NCBI GenBank assembly: GCA_002411085.1
Contig: DHQK01000178.1
Location: 1 to 41,473, forward strand
DNA length: 41,473 nt
Direction: 5' to 3'
Origin: Marinilabilia sp. UBA5340
GTDB lineage: Bacteria > Bacteroidota > Bacteroidia > Bacteroidales > Marinilabiliaceae
Shown here: positions 8,546-16,748 of the stretch, piece by piece
Position numbering within the stretch: position 1 is the stretch's first letter
Layout: each line of letters opens with the position of its first letter
Program-made: the position numbers and the translations under genes
Notes under the pieces: model-generated
What the model was told of the DNA's origin: nothing
The model's input: the letters and a program-made list of their open reading frames with translations, nothing else
Databases searched by the model: none

Positions 8546-10501
8546 TTAGGCATCAGGTATTTCAGTCATTACAGGGATGGTAAAATAGAAGGTTGTTCCT
8601 TCACCCAGCTCCGATTTCAACCAAATATCACCGCCCAGCAATTCCACATAAGCCTTAGAGATAGAAAGCCCTAACCCGGCTCCCTCATAACCACTGGAAA
8701 AACCTGAATCGACCTGAATAAAACGTTCCAATACTGTATGCTGGTTCTCCTCACTAATACCAATACCTGTATCTCTCACAAAAAACTCAATAAAATCATC
8801 CTTAATATGGTAACCAAACTCTATGGTTCCCTGATCGGTAAATTTCACTGAATTTTTTATCAGATTGGTGAGAATGGCATAAAGCTTTTCTTTATCAGTC
8901 ATTACCAGCAATGGATTTTTTGTCTCAGGGCAGGACTTTTTCAGATCCAGTCCTTTTTCGATGGTCTCAACAGAAAAAAATTTGAAAAGGTAATCCATCT
9001 GCTCCCTCACATTGACCATTTCATGCTTCACATCCATCTGCCCGGATTCGATTTTTGAAATATTTATCAAATCATTGATAATCCCCAACAATCGATGACC
9101 ACTTTTGCGAATAATGTTTACATACTCTTCTTTCTCATCACCGGTAAGCTGAGGGTCTTTCAGTAAGTCGGCAAATCCCATGATGCCATTCATTGGTGTG
9201 CGAATTTCATGACTCATATTGGCCAGGAAAGCAGACTTTAGGCGGTCTGATTCTTCGGCCTTTTCTTTGGCCTGCAGCAATTCCTCATCGGCCTCCTTGC
9301 GTTTGGTAATATCTACCCAGTAACCAATCAGTTCTATGGGATTCCCTTTTCCATCGTACATAACCTTGGCTTCATCCTGTATCCAGATATACGATCCATC
9401 TTTACAACGAAACCGATATTCCATCACATTTTGTCCTTTTTCCAAAACGGTCTCCAAAGTATACAAGGTGTCCAACTGATCCTCCGGATGTAAATGCTCA
9501 GACCAAAAACTGGGGTGATTCAGGAAGTCCGAAGCATCAAAACCAGTAAGAATCAACACATTCTCACTGATGTAAGTCCACTTAAATGGCATAAAAGGCT
9601 CTGAAGTATATATAACGGCCGGATTGGACGACAACAGATATTTCATTCTCTCACCACTTTGCTGCAGTGCTTCCTGAGCCCTTACTCTTTCGGTAATGTC
9701 TTCGTGCATTAGCACAATATATTCCAATTTTCCATCCGATAGAAAAACGGGAAAAATTACGGATCCGATGCAAACCAGATTATCCGGATATTTTTCATCC
9801 ACCAAATGTGCATTGTACCAAATGGGAGGAGTTTGCACCACCTCCCCAGCCAGAACCCGTTTCAATAATTGCTGAAGGCCGCCTCCCTCAATCTGAGCAT
9901 CCTCCAAAATAGACCATCCCTCATCGGGCTCTGTTTTAAACAAATCTATAAATGCCGCATTGGAACGCACGTGATAGCCCTTATCGTCTAATATCTGTAT
10001 GCTGTATGGGTTGTGTTCTATTATTCTGTTCAGAACATCTGACATCTTGCGGGTTTCAAGCTGTGATTTATGAACAGAAGTGATATCCTGGGTAATACCC
10101 ACAATTTCAATCACCTTTCCATCACTGTTTCTTACCGCAGGCACCAGTTTCACAGAGAAGAAATGTTTGTCATACAGAAAACCACTGTACTCAACTGCAT
10201 TTCCTTCAAAAGCCTCATCATAATAAGGTTGCAATCGCTCATAAGCTCTTACTCCCATCACCTCCTTCAGATTTTTCCCTTTTACCTGATGAGTCTGCAT
10301 TTTGTATTTTCTCGCTATCTGCCCCTCGCTGAATAGTGGGTAATATTCACCATCATCGCCAATTTGACAGCGATAAATATGGCTGTTAAGTGTGCCTATG
10401 ATTTTCAGAAGATTTTCCTCACGGGCTTGTACACCGGCAAGTTGCTTTTCAAGACGGGCAATCGTTTTTTGAGCTTCGTCTAGTTCATCCCGGATGCTCA
10501 T
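8546..10501 (-). CDS. Soluble multi-PAS sensor histidine kinase
   Basis: 651 aa with no membrane segment. It starts with a short coiled coil (LDEAQKTIARLEKQL), followed by about three PAS/PAC domains (roughly 35-150, 155-275 and 283-405; the PAC ends read EIVGITQDIT, VLMHEDITERV and IGYWVDITKR). Then come a HisKA domain with H431 in MSHEIRTPMNG, and a HATPase_c domain with N box (NLIKNSVKFT), G1 (DTGIGIS) and G2 (GAGLGLSI). No receiver domain is fused and no response regulator gene is nearby, so its partner is elsewhere. It begins 59 bases after the iron-sulfur dehydratase-like gene in the same direction and may be co-transcribed. The signal is unknown; PAS domains often bind small molecules or cofactors. 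Confidence 0.93.
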   Translation of the reverse strand: MSIRDELDEAQKTIARLEKQLAGVQAREENLLKIIGTLNSHIYRCQIGDDGEYYPLFSEGQIARKYKMQTHQVKGKNLKEVMGVRAYERLQPYYDEAFEGNAVEYSGFLYDKHFFSVKLVPAVRNSDGKVIEIVGITQDITSVHKSQLETRKMSDVLNRIIEHNPYSIQILDDKGYHVRSNAAFIDLFKTEPDEGWSILEDAQIEGGGLQQLLKRVLAGEVVQTPPIWYNAHLVDEKYPDNLVCIGSVIFPVFLSDGKLEYIVLMHEDITERVRAQEALQQSGERMKYLLSSNPAVIYTSEPFMPFKWTYISENVLILTGFDASDFLNHPSFWSEHLHPEDQLDTLYTLETVLEKGQNVMEYRFRCKDGSYIWIQDEAKVMYDGKGNPIELIGYWVDITKRKEADEELLQAKEKAEESDRLKSAFLANMSHEIRTPMNGIMGFADLLKDPQLTGDEKEEYVNIIRKSGHRLLGIINDLINISKIESGQMDVKHEMVNVREQMDYLFKFFSVETIEKGLDLKKSCPETKNPLLVMTDKEKLYAILTNLIKNSVKFTDQGTIEFGYHIKDDFIEFFVRDTGIGISEENQHTVLERFIQVDSGFSSGYEGAGLGLSISKAYVELLGGDIWLKSELGEGTTFYFTIPVMTEIPDA

Positions 10502-10560
10502 AAGTTAAGGATTTAAGTAGCTAACCTGAATAATTTAAATAGATGTGCGAATTCCTCAGG

Positions 10561-11889
10561 TTAAGAATATAAAAAATGGTTTAATTCATTTAGATAATAT
10601 GCTTCCTTCTCGTATATTTCCATGTAATCGGTGACCAGTCGATAAGATAATATCCCTTCTTTTTTTAACAAACAATCAATTCTGTTTGTTTTCTCCTGCA
10701 TCACCGGACAGTTTCGAAAAGAAAAGTTAACTACAGCATCAACTTTGTAGTCCTTTACTTTTTGTTTTAAACGTTCGATCTCAAAATCGGGCATACAGGA
10801 ACTTGAATTCAGGTCAATAGACTCCATCATGTATTTCACCGCCCGTCCAGTCTGATTTTTTTCCTGCCCCGCCAGATCAAGGAATGTGTTAATATCATAA
10901 TTGATATTGGTAATACCCATGTCAGATTCCTCACATACAATAAGTGCTCCTGTCTTTTCGATAAGCCGGTAAATCTGGCCAAAAGGAGGCATCACGCGAG
11001 GAGTAATGAGCATCACTCGTTTTTTGCTCATTTCCGGATCATACCCCATGCCCTGTTGCAGTCGAAACAAAAGTTCACCTTTCAGCTTTTGGAGCGCAGA
11101 AAGCAGTTTTCGGGGTTCTTCCACCAAGGCCAACTGCTGAATCCATAAGCTGTTCATTCCGTTGATAGGAGGATTGGGATGCTTTCGAAAACCCAAAACA
11201 GTCTGATATTCATCTCTAATTTCGCAAAACAAACGGGAATATCCAACCAGCTTTTGCTTATTTAGACCTTTTCCATTTGTTATTTTCATAACCCATGCAT
11301 GGAAATCGTCAAAATTAAACGTCACTTCCCTCCCGGGCATTTTCTTCATTTGCAAACAATGCACCTCAAAATCATCAGAAATTTCGCCTGCCAGGTCAGC
11401 AGCTCTTTTTATGGAAGGGCAAAGATCTGACCCCAGAACATAATCAGCCAGATTGAAAAAAACACACATCCCAGTGTGCAGAAAACCAATCATAGAACGT
11501 GTGAGCGAACACATTCCCCGCGTATAGTTATCGGCATAAGGCTCTACCTCACCAGCACCCATACAAACACTCACAGGAATAAAACCGTCCAGAGCATAAA
11601 TTAATTCCGGAGGTATTGAATTGCACAGCAATGCCACAATATGGTTTCCTTCACGACGAAACTGATAAAGATCCTTGACCCGCTGACCATGCATCCCGTT
11701 CATCATTTCATCAAACAGTCTCATGGTTTGAGGGCGTTCTTTTTCAGCAATCATTTCATCGGCAAACCGTACAATTTTTTCTTTCATCTCACTGTTTAAT
11801 CTCATCTGCTCATCTTTGGGCAGAAAACGTGATTTACTTTTATTATATGCTACATCGGATATTATATCAGCTTTTTCAAAGTTTTTCAT
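10561..11889 (-). CDS. 2-hydroxyacyl-CoA dehydratase / benzoyl-CoA reductase-like iron-sulfur protein (HgdB/BcrB/DCCP superfamily)
   Basis: 442 aa, the normal length of one subunit of this superfamily. Likely cluster ligands are Cys127 (in TRGMCSLTR), Cys157 (in GSDLCPSIKR) and Cys394 (in FSFRNCPVM), in the places where family members bind [4Fe-4S] or double-cubane [8Fe-9S] clusters. The C-terminal LSYRLVTDY pattern also fits the family. Family members reduce or dehydrate difficult substrates and need an ATP-driven electron-donating activase. No activase and no second subunit gene is present in the window, so it may resemble the single-gene double-cubane proteins. It lies 33 bases downstream of the ThDP enzyme gene, apparently in the same operon. 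The superfamily call is fairly firm; the reaction is unknown. Confidence 0.8.
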   Translation of the reverse strand: MKNFEKADIISDVAYNKSKSRFLPKDEQMRLNSEMKEKIVRFADEMIAEKERPQTMRLFDEMMNGMHGQRVKDLYQFRREGNHIVALLCNSIPPELIYALDGFIPVSVCMGAGEVEPYADNYTRGMCSLTRSMIGFLHTGMCVFFNLADYVLGSDLCPSIKRAADLAGEISDDFEVHCLQMKKMPGREVTFNFDDFHAWVMKITNGKGLNKQKLVGYSRLFCEIRDEYQTVLGFRKHPNPPINGMNSLWIQQLALVEEPRKLLSALQKLKGELLFRLQQGMGYDPEMSKKRVMLITPRVMPPFGQIYRLIEKTGALIVCEESDMGITNINYDINTFLDLAGQEKNQTGRAVKYMMESIDLNSSSCMPDFEIERLKQKVKDYKVDAVVNFSFRNCPVMQEKTNRIDCLLKKEGILSYRLVTDYMEIYEKEAYYLNELNHFLYS

Positions 11890-11922
11890 GGAAAAATATT
11901 TGTTTTAAGACCAATAAATGTG

Positions 11923-13614
11923 CTAATCCACTGAAAGCTTTCGTTGTCCGATAGGAGGAATTTCTGATGAATCAATGAGTACATCAATAACAACGGGCTC
12001 ATTTATTTTTATGGCCTCCGCAAGCGCATTATAAAAAGAGACCCGGTTATCAGCTCTGAATCCTTTTACTCCCATTGACTCGGCCATTTTTGCAAAATCT
12101 GTATTCCCCAGTTCGACTCCGATAGTACGATTGAACATCTTTTTGATGGAAGCCTCCGGCATACTGTACCTCGAATCGTTGAAAACGATCCAGATAACCG
12201 GAATATGATACTGCCCTCCTGTCGCCACCTCGTTGCCCCCCATAAGAAAAGAACCGTCTCCGCAAATACAGATCACCGGGGCTTTTGGTTGGCTTAGTTT
12301 AATTCCGATAGCAGAACTAATAGAGGCCCCCATAGCTCCCAGACCAAGAGTAGGGAAAAAGCTCCCTTTTTCTCCAATGAAGAGGTAGTGCATGGCCCAG
12401 GCCCAGTGTGAACTGGAATCGGCCAGAAATATAGTATTATCTGGAGCAAGCTCCTTTACCACACCGAAAAGGCTCTGGGGCTTAAGCGGAGTTCCCTCAT
12501 GTTTCATCAAGTGGGGATTTAACAATCTCCCATCTTGCGCTATTAATTGCTCCACTTTTTGCCCTGATTGTTTGGGAAGTACACCATTGTGCTCGACTAT
12601 CTTCAGCAACTGGTGCATTATTACTGCTGCATCACCATTCAAACCCACATCCACCCGGTAGTTTTTCCCTATTTCACGCTTATCAATATCCACGTGTATG
12701 ATTTTTTTGTCTTTCAGAAACCGCGGATCCCAGCCATAGGTGGAAAACTCGCCAAAACTGGTTCCCACAGCAATAAGCAAATCAGATTGATCGAAGACAT
12801 AATGCGCTGCAACAGGATGACCACAAATTCCTAACACCCCCAGGCACAAAGGATGATCCGACGGGATGGCTCCTTTTCCCTGAATAGTGGTAGCCACAGG
12901 AATTCTAAGCTTTTCGGCTATTTTCAGGGTGTCCTTGCTGGCCATGCTTTGCACAGCTCCCCAACCCACAAGAAAAACAGGCTTTTCAGCTTCATCTATC
13001 AAGCGAAGCGTCTCTTTCAGCACAGCACTCTCCACAAACGAACCGCCCGAGAGTAACTTTTCGTTGTCGCTCAAGGGTTCAAATTCTATTTCTGCCTGCT
13101 GAATATCAAAAGGGATATTAACATGAACGGGACCTTTTCTGCCTGAAGTGGCACTTCTGAGGGCATATTGAATGGTTTCAACAATCTTTGCGGAAGATAC
13201 CGCAGCAAAACTCTCTTTGGTTATTGACCTGAAAAAATCCACAGTGTCAATAGATTGTCCCAGTCCGGTGGACTCCTGAAAGGCCCCACGGCCAAAATCT
13301 GAGGTAGGAATTTGTCCTGTAATAACCAATAAAGGAACAGAATTCATAAAAGCAGAAGCCACTCCGGTGGCAAGATTGGTTGAGCCGCCCCCTGTGGAAC
13401 CGCAACAAACACCAACTTTTCCACTCCCCTGAGCATATCCGTATGCCATCAACGCACCACCGTTCTCATGTTTGGTGGCGATAAAATCTATTTCGTCATA
13501 ATCAAGCAGAGCATCCAGAAGCGGGGCTATGGTTTTTCCTGTTACACCAAAAACATATTCAATTTTTTCACTGATCAACACTTCAGCGATAACATTTACA
13601 ACTCTCTTTTTCAT
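11923..13614 (-). CDS. Thiamine diphosphate-dependent enzyme, acetolactate synthase-like
   Basis: About 563 aa from the ATG at 13612-13614; an in-frame TTG two codons upstream (13618-13620) is a less likely start. It has the three-domain layout of the acetolactate synthase/oxalyl-CoA decarboxylase family: an N-terminal Pyr domain with the catalytic Glu in KHENGGALMAYGYAQG, a central nucleotide-binding-like domain, and a C-terminal PP domain with the ThDP/Mg motif GDGSFLMGGNE followed by the metal-ligand Asn in FNDSRYSM. No regulatory subunit (ilvN) or other branched-chain genes are nearby, so it is probably not a housekeeping IlvB. Its neighbour is a 2-hydroxyacyl-CoA dehydratase-like protein, which could hint at 2-hydroxyacyl or CoA-thioester chemistry, but that is inference. 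Confidence 0.88.
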   Translation of the reverse strand: MKKRVVNVIAEVLISEKIEYVFGVTGKTIAPLLDALLDYDEIDFIATKHENGGALMAYGYAQGSGKVGVCCGSTGGGSTNLATGVASAFMNSVPLLVITGQIPTSDFGRGAFQESTGLGQSIDTVDFFRSITKESFAAVSSAKIVETIQYALRSATSGRKGPVHVNIPFDIQQAEIEFEPLSDNEKLLSGGSFVESAVLKETLRLIDEAEKPVFLVGWGAVQSMASKDTLKIAEKLRIPVATTIQGKGAIPSDHPLCLGVLGICGHPVAAHYVFDQSDLLIAVGTSFGEFSTYGWDPRFLKDKKIIHVDIDKREIGKNYRVDVGLNGDAAVIMHQLLKIVEHNGVLPKQSGQKVEQLIAQDGRLLNPHLMKHEGTPLKPQSLFGVVKELAPDNTIFLADSSSHWAWAMHYLFIGEKGSFFPTLGLGAMGASISSAIGIKLSQPKAPVICICGDGSFLMGGNEVATGGQYHIPVIWIVFNDSRYSMPEASIKKMFNRTIGVELGNTDFAKMAESMGVKGFRADNRVSFYNALAEAIKINEPVVIDVLIDSSEIPPIGQRKLSVD

Positions 13615-13620
13615 AAGCAA

Positions 13621-13651
13621 GTAACTTAGAGGGTTACATGCTATAAGTTAC
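13621..13651 (-). promoter_or_regulatory. Inverted repeat just upstream of the ThDP enzyme start
   Basis: GTAACTTA (13621-13628) and TAAGTTAC (13644-13651) form a perfect 8-bp inverted repeat with a 15-base spacer, six bases from the ATG. It could be a leader hairpin affecting translation or a protein binding site. Confidence 0.4.
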
Positions 13652-13674
13652 GCAAAAAACCGGAGTTGTAAATA

Positions 13675-13682
13675 CAAAAGTA
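13675..13682 (-). promoter_or_regulatory. Candidate -7 box of the ThDP enzyme operon
   Basis: On the minus strand this reads TACTTTTG, a match to the Bacteroidota TAnnTTTG box, about 60 bases before the start codon. I saw no convincing -33 TTG at the right distance. Confidence 0.4.
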
Positions 13683-13819
13683 TCCTGGTGAGAAGTTTCT
13701 TCTTGAGAAAATGAACTTTCTGGAGAAGATGATGACCCGAAAATAAGCGGAATCGAACATTCTATCTCCAGACTTAAAAATGAAAAAATTTCTGAGTTGA
13801 TTGAGGAGATGAGCTATAG

Positions 13820-14509
13820 TTAACCTTTCATTACATTCTCAAACTCCTGCCAAAGATTGTCATCTTTGGGGGTAGGAGCTTCAATAACCACTGGCTCCTG
13901 CTTCACCGGATGGATAAACTCAATGCGTCGTGAATGTAGGGAAATCCCGCCTCCCTGATTGGAACGGGGAAAACCATACTTCAGATCCCCTTTTATCGAA
14001 CAGCCGATCTTGGCCAGCTGGCTGCGTATCTGATGATGACGGCCTGTCATCAGATCAACCTCAAGTAAGTGATAGTTGGCACTGCTGGAAATCAGCCGGT
14101 ATTTCAGAATTCCCTCTTTGGAACCCGGCCGTTTTTTGGGCAATGCATAGGATTTATTTTTATTACTGTCTTTCAGCATATAATGTCGCAACTCCCCCTC
14201 ATCATTGGGAGGTAAATTCTTCACGACAGCCCAGTAGGTTTTGCGCACTTGCTTCTCCTGAAACATCTTATTCATCCGACTCAGTGCCTTACTGGTACGG
14301 GCAAACAAAACCACTCCGCTTACCGGACGGTCGAGCCGGTGTACAACCCCCAGGAAAACCTCTCCCGGTTTATTGTACTTTTTCTTCAAATAGGCTTTGA
14401 CCTTCTCGTTGAGTGGTTCATCACCGGTCTCGTCTCCCTGAACAAGGTCCGAACCGGTTTTATTGATGGCGATAAGATGGTTGTCCTCGTAAAGTACCTC
14501 TAATTGCAT
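13820..14509 (-). CDS. RluA-family RNA pseudouridine synthase
   Basis: 229 aa, a single-domain member without an N-terminal S4 domain. The catalytic motif HRLDRPVSG (57-65) has the nucleophilic Asp60. Other family marks are LYEDNHLIAINKTGSDLVQG at the start and LMTGRHHQIRSQLA near residues 157-170. It isomerises uridine to pseudouridine in rRNA or tRNA; the exact site cannot be read from the sequence. It lies about 100 bases downstream of panB, same strand. Confidence 0.93.
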   Translation of the reverse strand: MQLEVLYEDNHLIAINKTGSDLVQGDETGDEPLNEKVKAYLKKKYNKPGEVFLGVVHRLDRPVSGVVLFARTSKALSRMNKMFQEKQVRKTYWAVVKNLPPNDEGELRHYMLKDSNKNKSYALPKKRPGSKEGILKYRLISSSANYHLLEVDLMTGRHHQIRSQLAKIGCSIKGDLKYGFPRSNQGGGISLHSRRIEFIHPVKQEPVVIEAPTPKDDNLWQEFENVMKG

Positions 14510-14610
14510 AATTTAAGATTCATTCGTATATATTCAATTTAAGCTATTAGCATGCCCCGGATATTTATGACTCATCCAGTATTTTCAAGACCGGAATAAA
14601 ACCCGCAATA

Positions 14611-15429
14611 TTAATATTGCTCCCGTTCATTAGGGAAATCACCGGATTTAACATCTTCGATATAGCTACCTACCGCACCGGTAATTTCAGCAAACAAATT
14701 GTGATAACGTCTTAAAAACCTGGGTGAAAACGCCTGATTAATCCCAAGCATGTCATGTAAAACAAGCACTTGTCCGTCCACGCCGTTACCTGCACCAATA
14801 CCAATCACCGGTATTTTCAATTCCGAAGCTACCCGGGTAGCCAGTTTTGCAGGAATCTTCTCCAGCACAAGGCCAAAACATCCCGCTTCTTCAAGAAGAT
14901 GAGCATCTTCAATAAGTTTATTGGCTTCTTCCTCCTGACGGGCACGAACCGTATAGGTTCCAAATTTATGGATAGACTGCGGGGTAAGCCCCAAATGCCC
15001 CATCACCGGGATACCTGCCGATAGAATCCTCTTTACAGATTCCACAATCTCCACTCCACCTTCAAGTTTAATGGCATCTGCAGCCGTTTCTTTCATGATA
15101 CGAATAGCGGAATGAAGTGCTTCTCTGCTATTCCCCTGATAAGATCCGAAAGGCAGATCCACTACCACAAGAGCCGTTTTGACAGCACGCACAACAGATG
15201 CTCCGTGGTAAACCATCTGATCGAGGGTAATAGGTAATGTAGTTTCCCAACCGGCCATCACATTGGAGGCCGAGTCTCCAACCAAAACCACATCAATACC
15301 AGCCTGATCCACAATACTGGCCAGGGAGTAGTCATAAGCCGTAAGCATGGAGATCTTCTCTCCCTTCATTTTCATCTCACTCAGAACATGAGTTGTCACT
15401 TTTTTTGGACGTTCATTTGCAGCTGACAT
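14611..15429 (-). CDS. panB: 3-methyl-2-oxobutanoate hydroxymethyltransferase (ketopantoate hydroxymethyltransferase)
   Basis: 272 aa, full length for PanB. Hallmarks are ISMLTAYDYSLASIVDQAG, VLVGDSASNVMAG (metal-binding Asp52), LPFGSYQGN, KLEGG, GHLGLTPQS and VIGIGAGNGVDGQVLVLHD. It transfers a hydroxymethyl group from 5,10-methylene-tetrahydrofolate to 3-methyl-2-oxobutanoate, the first committed step of pantothenate and CoA synthesis. panC and panD are not in the window. It is transcribed divergently from the LacI-type regulator across a gap of about 135 bases. Confidence 0.97.
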   Translation of the reverse strand: MSAANERPKKVTTHVLSEMKMKGEKISMLTAYDYSLASIVDQAGIDVVLVGDSASNVMAGWETTLPITLDQMVYHGASVVRAVKTALVVVDLPFGSYQGNSREALHSAIRIMKETAADAIKLEGGVEIVESVKRILSAGIPVMGHLGLTPQSIHKFGTYTVRARQEEEANKLIEDAHLLEEAGCFGLVLEKIPAKLATRVASELKIPVIGIGAGNGVDGQVLVLHDMLGINQAFSPRFLRRYHNLFAEITGAVGSYIEDVKSGDFPNEREQY

Positions 15430-15457
15430 ATCTATTACTTTTTTTTAATCTAAATGG

Positions 15458-15465
15458 CAAAGTTA
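15458..15465 (-). promoter_or_regulatory. Candidate -7 box of panB
   Basis: The minus strand reads TAACTTTG, matching TAnnTTTG, about 30 bases upstream of the panB start. A TTG lies 22 bases further upstream on the same strand, slightly beyond the usual 19-21 base spacing. Confidence 0.45.
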
Positions 15466-15529
15466 CCACTTTAATCGGGAGTTTTCCCAATTTCAACATT
15501 ATTAACCTATCCGGAATAATATGTTTTGC

Positions 15530-15537
15530 TATTTTTG
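15530..15537 (+). promoter_or_regulatory. Candidate -7 box of the LacI-type regulator gene
   Basis: TATTTTTG matches TAnnTTTG and sits 28 bases before the ATG at 15565. It overlaps the upstream alternative TTG start at 15526, which argues that the ATG is the true start. Confidence 0.45.
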
Positions 15538-15564
15538 CATAAAAGCAAAGTACAAATCAACCCT

Positions 15565-16584
15565 ATGGCCAAGTCCTCCATAACTATCAACGACATAGCC
15601 CGGGAGCTGAAAGTGGCTCCTTCAACGGTATCGCGAGCGCTGAATAACAGCCGGAAAATCAGTGAAGCCACCAAAAAAAAAATCGTGGAGAAAGCTGAGG
15701 AACTGGGCTATAATCTAAACATGGTTGCTTCCAGCCTTTCGCGCAAAACAACCAATACCATAGGCGTTGTGATACCGGTTATCAACAATCATTTTTACAA
15801 CGAGGTGGTAAATGGCATTGAGGAAATAGCCAGCAACCGGGGCTACCGCATTCTAATATCCCAAACCAAAGAATCTTTCCATAAAGAGGAAGAGATCATG
15901 CGTACCATGAGTGCCACAAGGGTGGATGGTGTTATAGCCTGCCTTTCACGGGAAACCAAAACCACCGGGCACCTCATCAAATTAGAAAAAAGTAACATTC
16001 CACTGGTGTTGTTCGACCGGGTCAACTATGATTTCCAATGCCGGAAGGTAATTATTGACAACTTCAGTGTCATGGAGCAGAGTGTTTCACATCTGGCCAG
16101 ATCGGGCTATAAAAATATTGCCCATTTGGGTGGCCCCACAAGCTGCAACGTCTATTCCGAACACGCCAGAGCTTTTAGCGAAACCCTGAAGAAAGAGAAT
16201 TTACCCTTGCATCCTCAATACCATCTGGCTTCTGATATCACGGAAGAAGATATTTCCGAAGCCATGAAAATCTGGTTTTCGCTGAAAGTTAAGCCGGATG
16301 CCATCATTTCGGTAAATAGTAACGCAGCACTATTGGTTTCTAAACTTGCTAAAGAATTACACCTGGCTATCCCCGAAAATCTGGCTATTGTCTCTCTGAC
16401 AAGCGAACCTGCACTTCAATATGTTGAACCTCAAATTACATCTGTGGAGTTGCCGGGAACCGACATCGGACGAACCTCCATGAAATTCCTTTTGGAGGAG
16501 ATCAGATACCGGAACCGGAAATTCGATACAACCATCAAACCTTTTCAACTGATTATTCGCAACAGTTCGTTCCACAATCATTAA
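15565..16584 (+). CDS. LacI/GalR-family transcriptional regulator
   Basis: 339 aa from the ATG at 15565; the frame stays open back to a TTG at 15526, but the family N-terminus begins at ITINDIARELKVAPSTVSRA. A LacI helix-turn-helix with hinge region (NMVASSLSRKTTNTIGVVIP) is followed by a periplasmic-binding-protein-like sensor domain (GVIACLSRET, PLVLFDRV, NIAHLGGP, DAIISVNS). It probably binds a sugar or sugar phosphate and controls the downstream GH2 and ROK genes, and may also act on divergent panB. The operator was not identified. Confidence 0.95.
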   Translation: MAKSSITINDIARELKVAPSTVSRALNNSRKISEATKKKIVEKAEELGYNLNMVASSLSRKTTNTIGVVIPVINNHFYNEVVNGIEEIASNRGYRILISQTKESFHKEEEIMRTMSATRVDGVIACLSRETKTTGHLIKLEKSNIPLVLFDRVNYDFQCRKVIIDNFSVMEQSVSHLARSGYKNIAHLGGPTSCNVYSEHARAFSETLKKENLPLHPQYHLASDITEEDISEAMKIWFSLKVKPDAIISVNSNAALLVSKLAKELHLAIPENLAIVSLTSEPALQYVEPQITSVELPGTDIGRTSMKFLLEEIRYRNRKFDTTIKPFQLIIRNSSFHNH

Positions 16585-16748
16585 GAAAAATTTGCCGAAC
16601 ATCTCAGCAATTTTTTCGTATTCATCAATGCAAGCGATTGCACATATAAAATTAATTTACGAAGTTTGTTTTATCATTACCCCCTATTATTCAATAAATA
16701 GTGCAGCGCAAAAAAGGACAAAACACAACGAATCAAAACAAAAAACAC

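Noticed and set aside
16648..16657. AAATTAATTT palindrome before the GH2 gene as a LacI-type operator
   Set aside because: LacI-family operators usually have a central CG; this is AT-rich DNA where such palindromes arise by chance.
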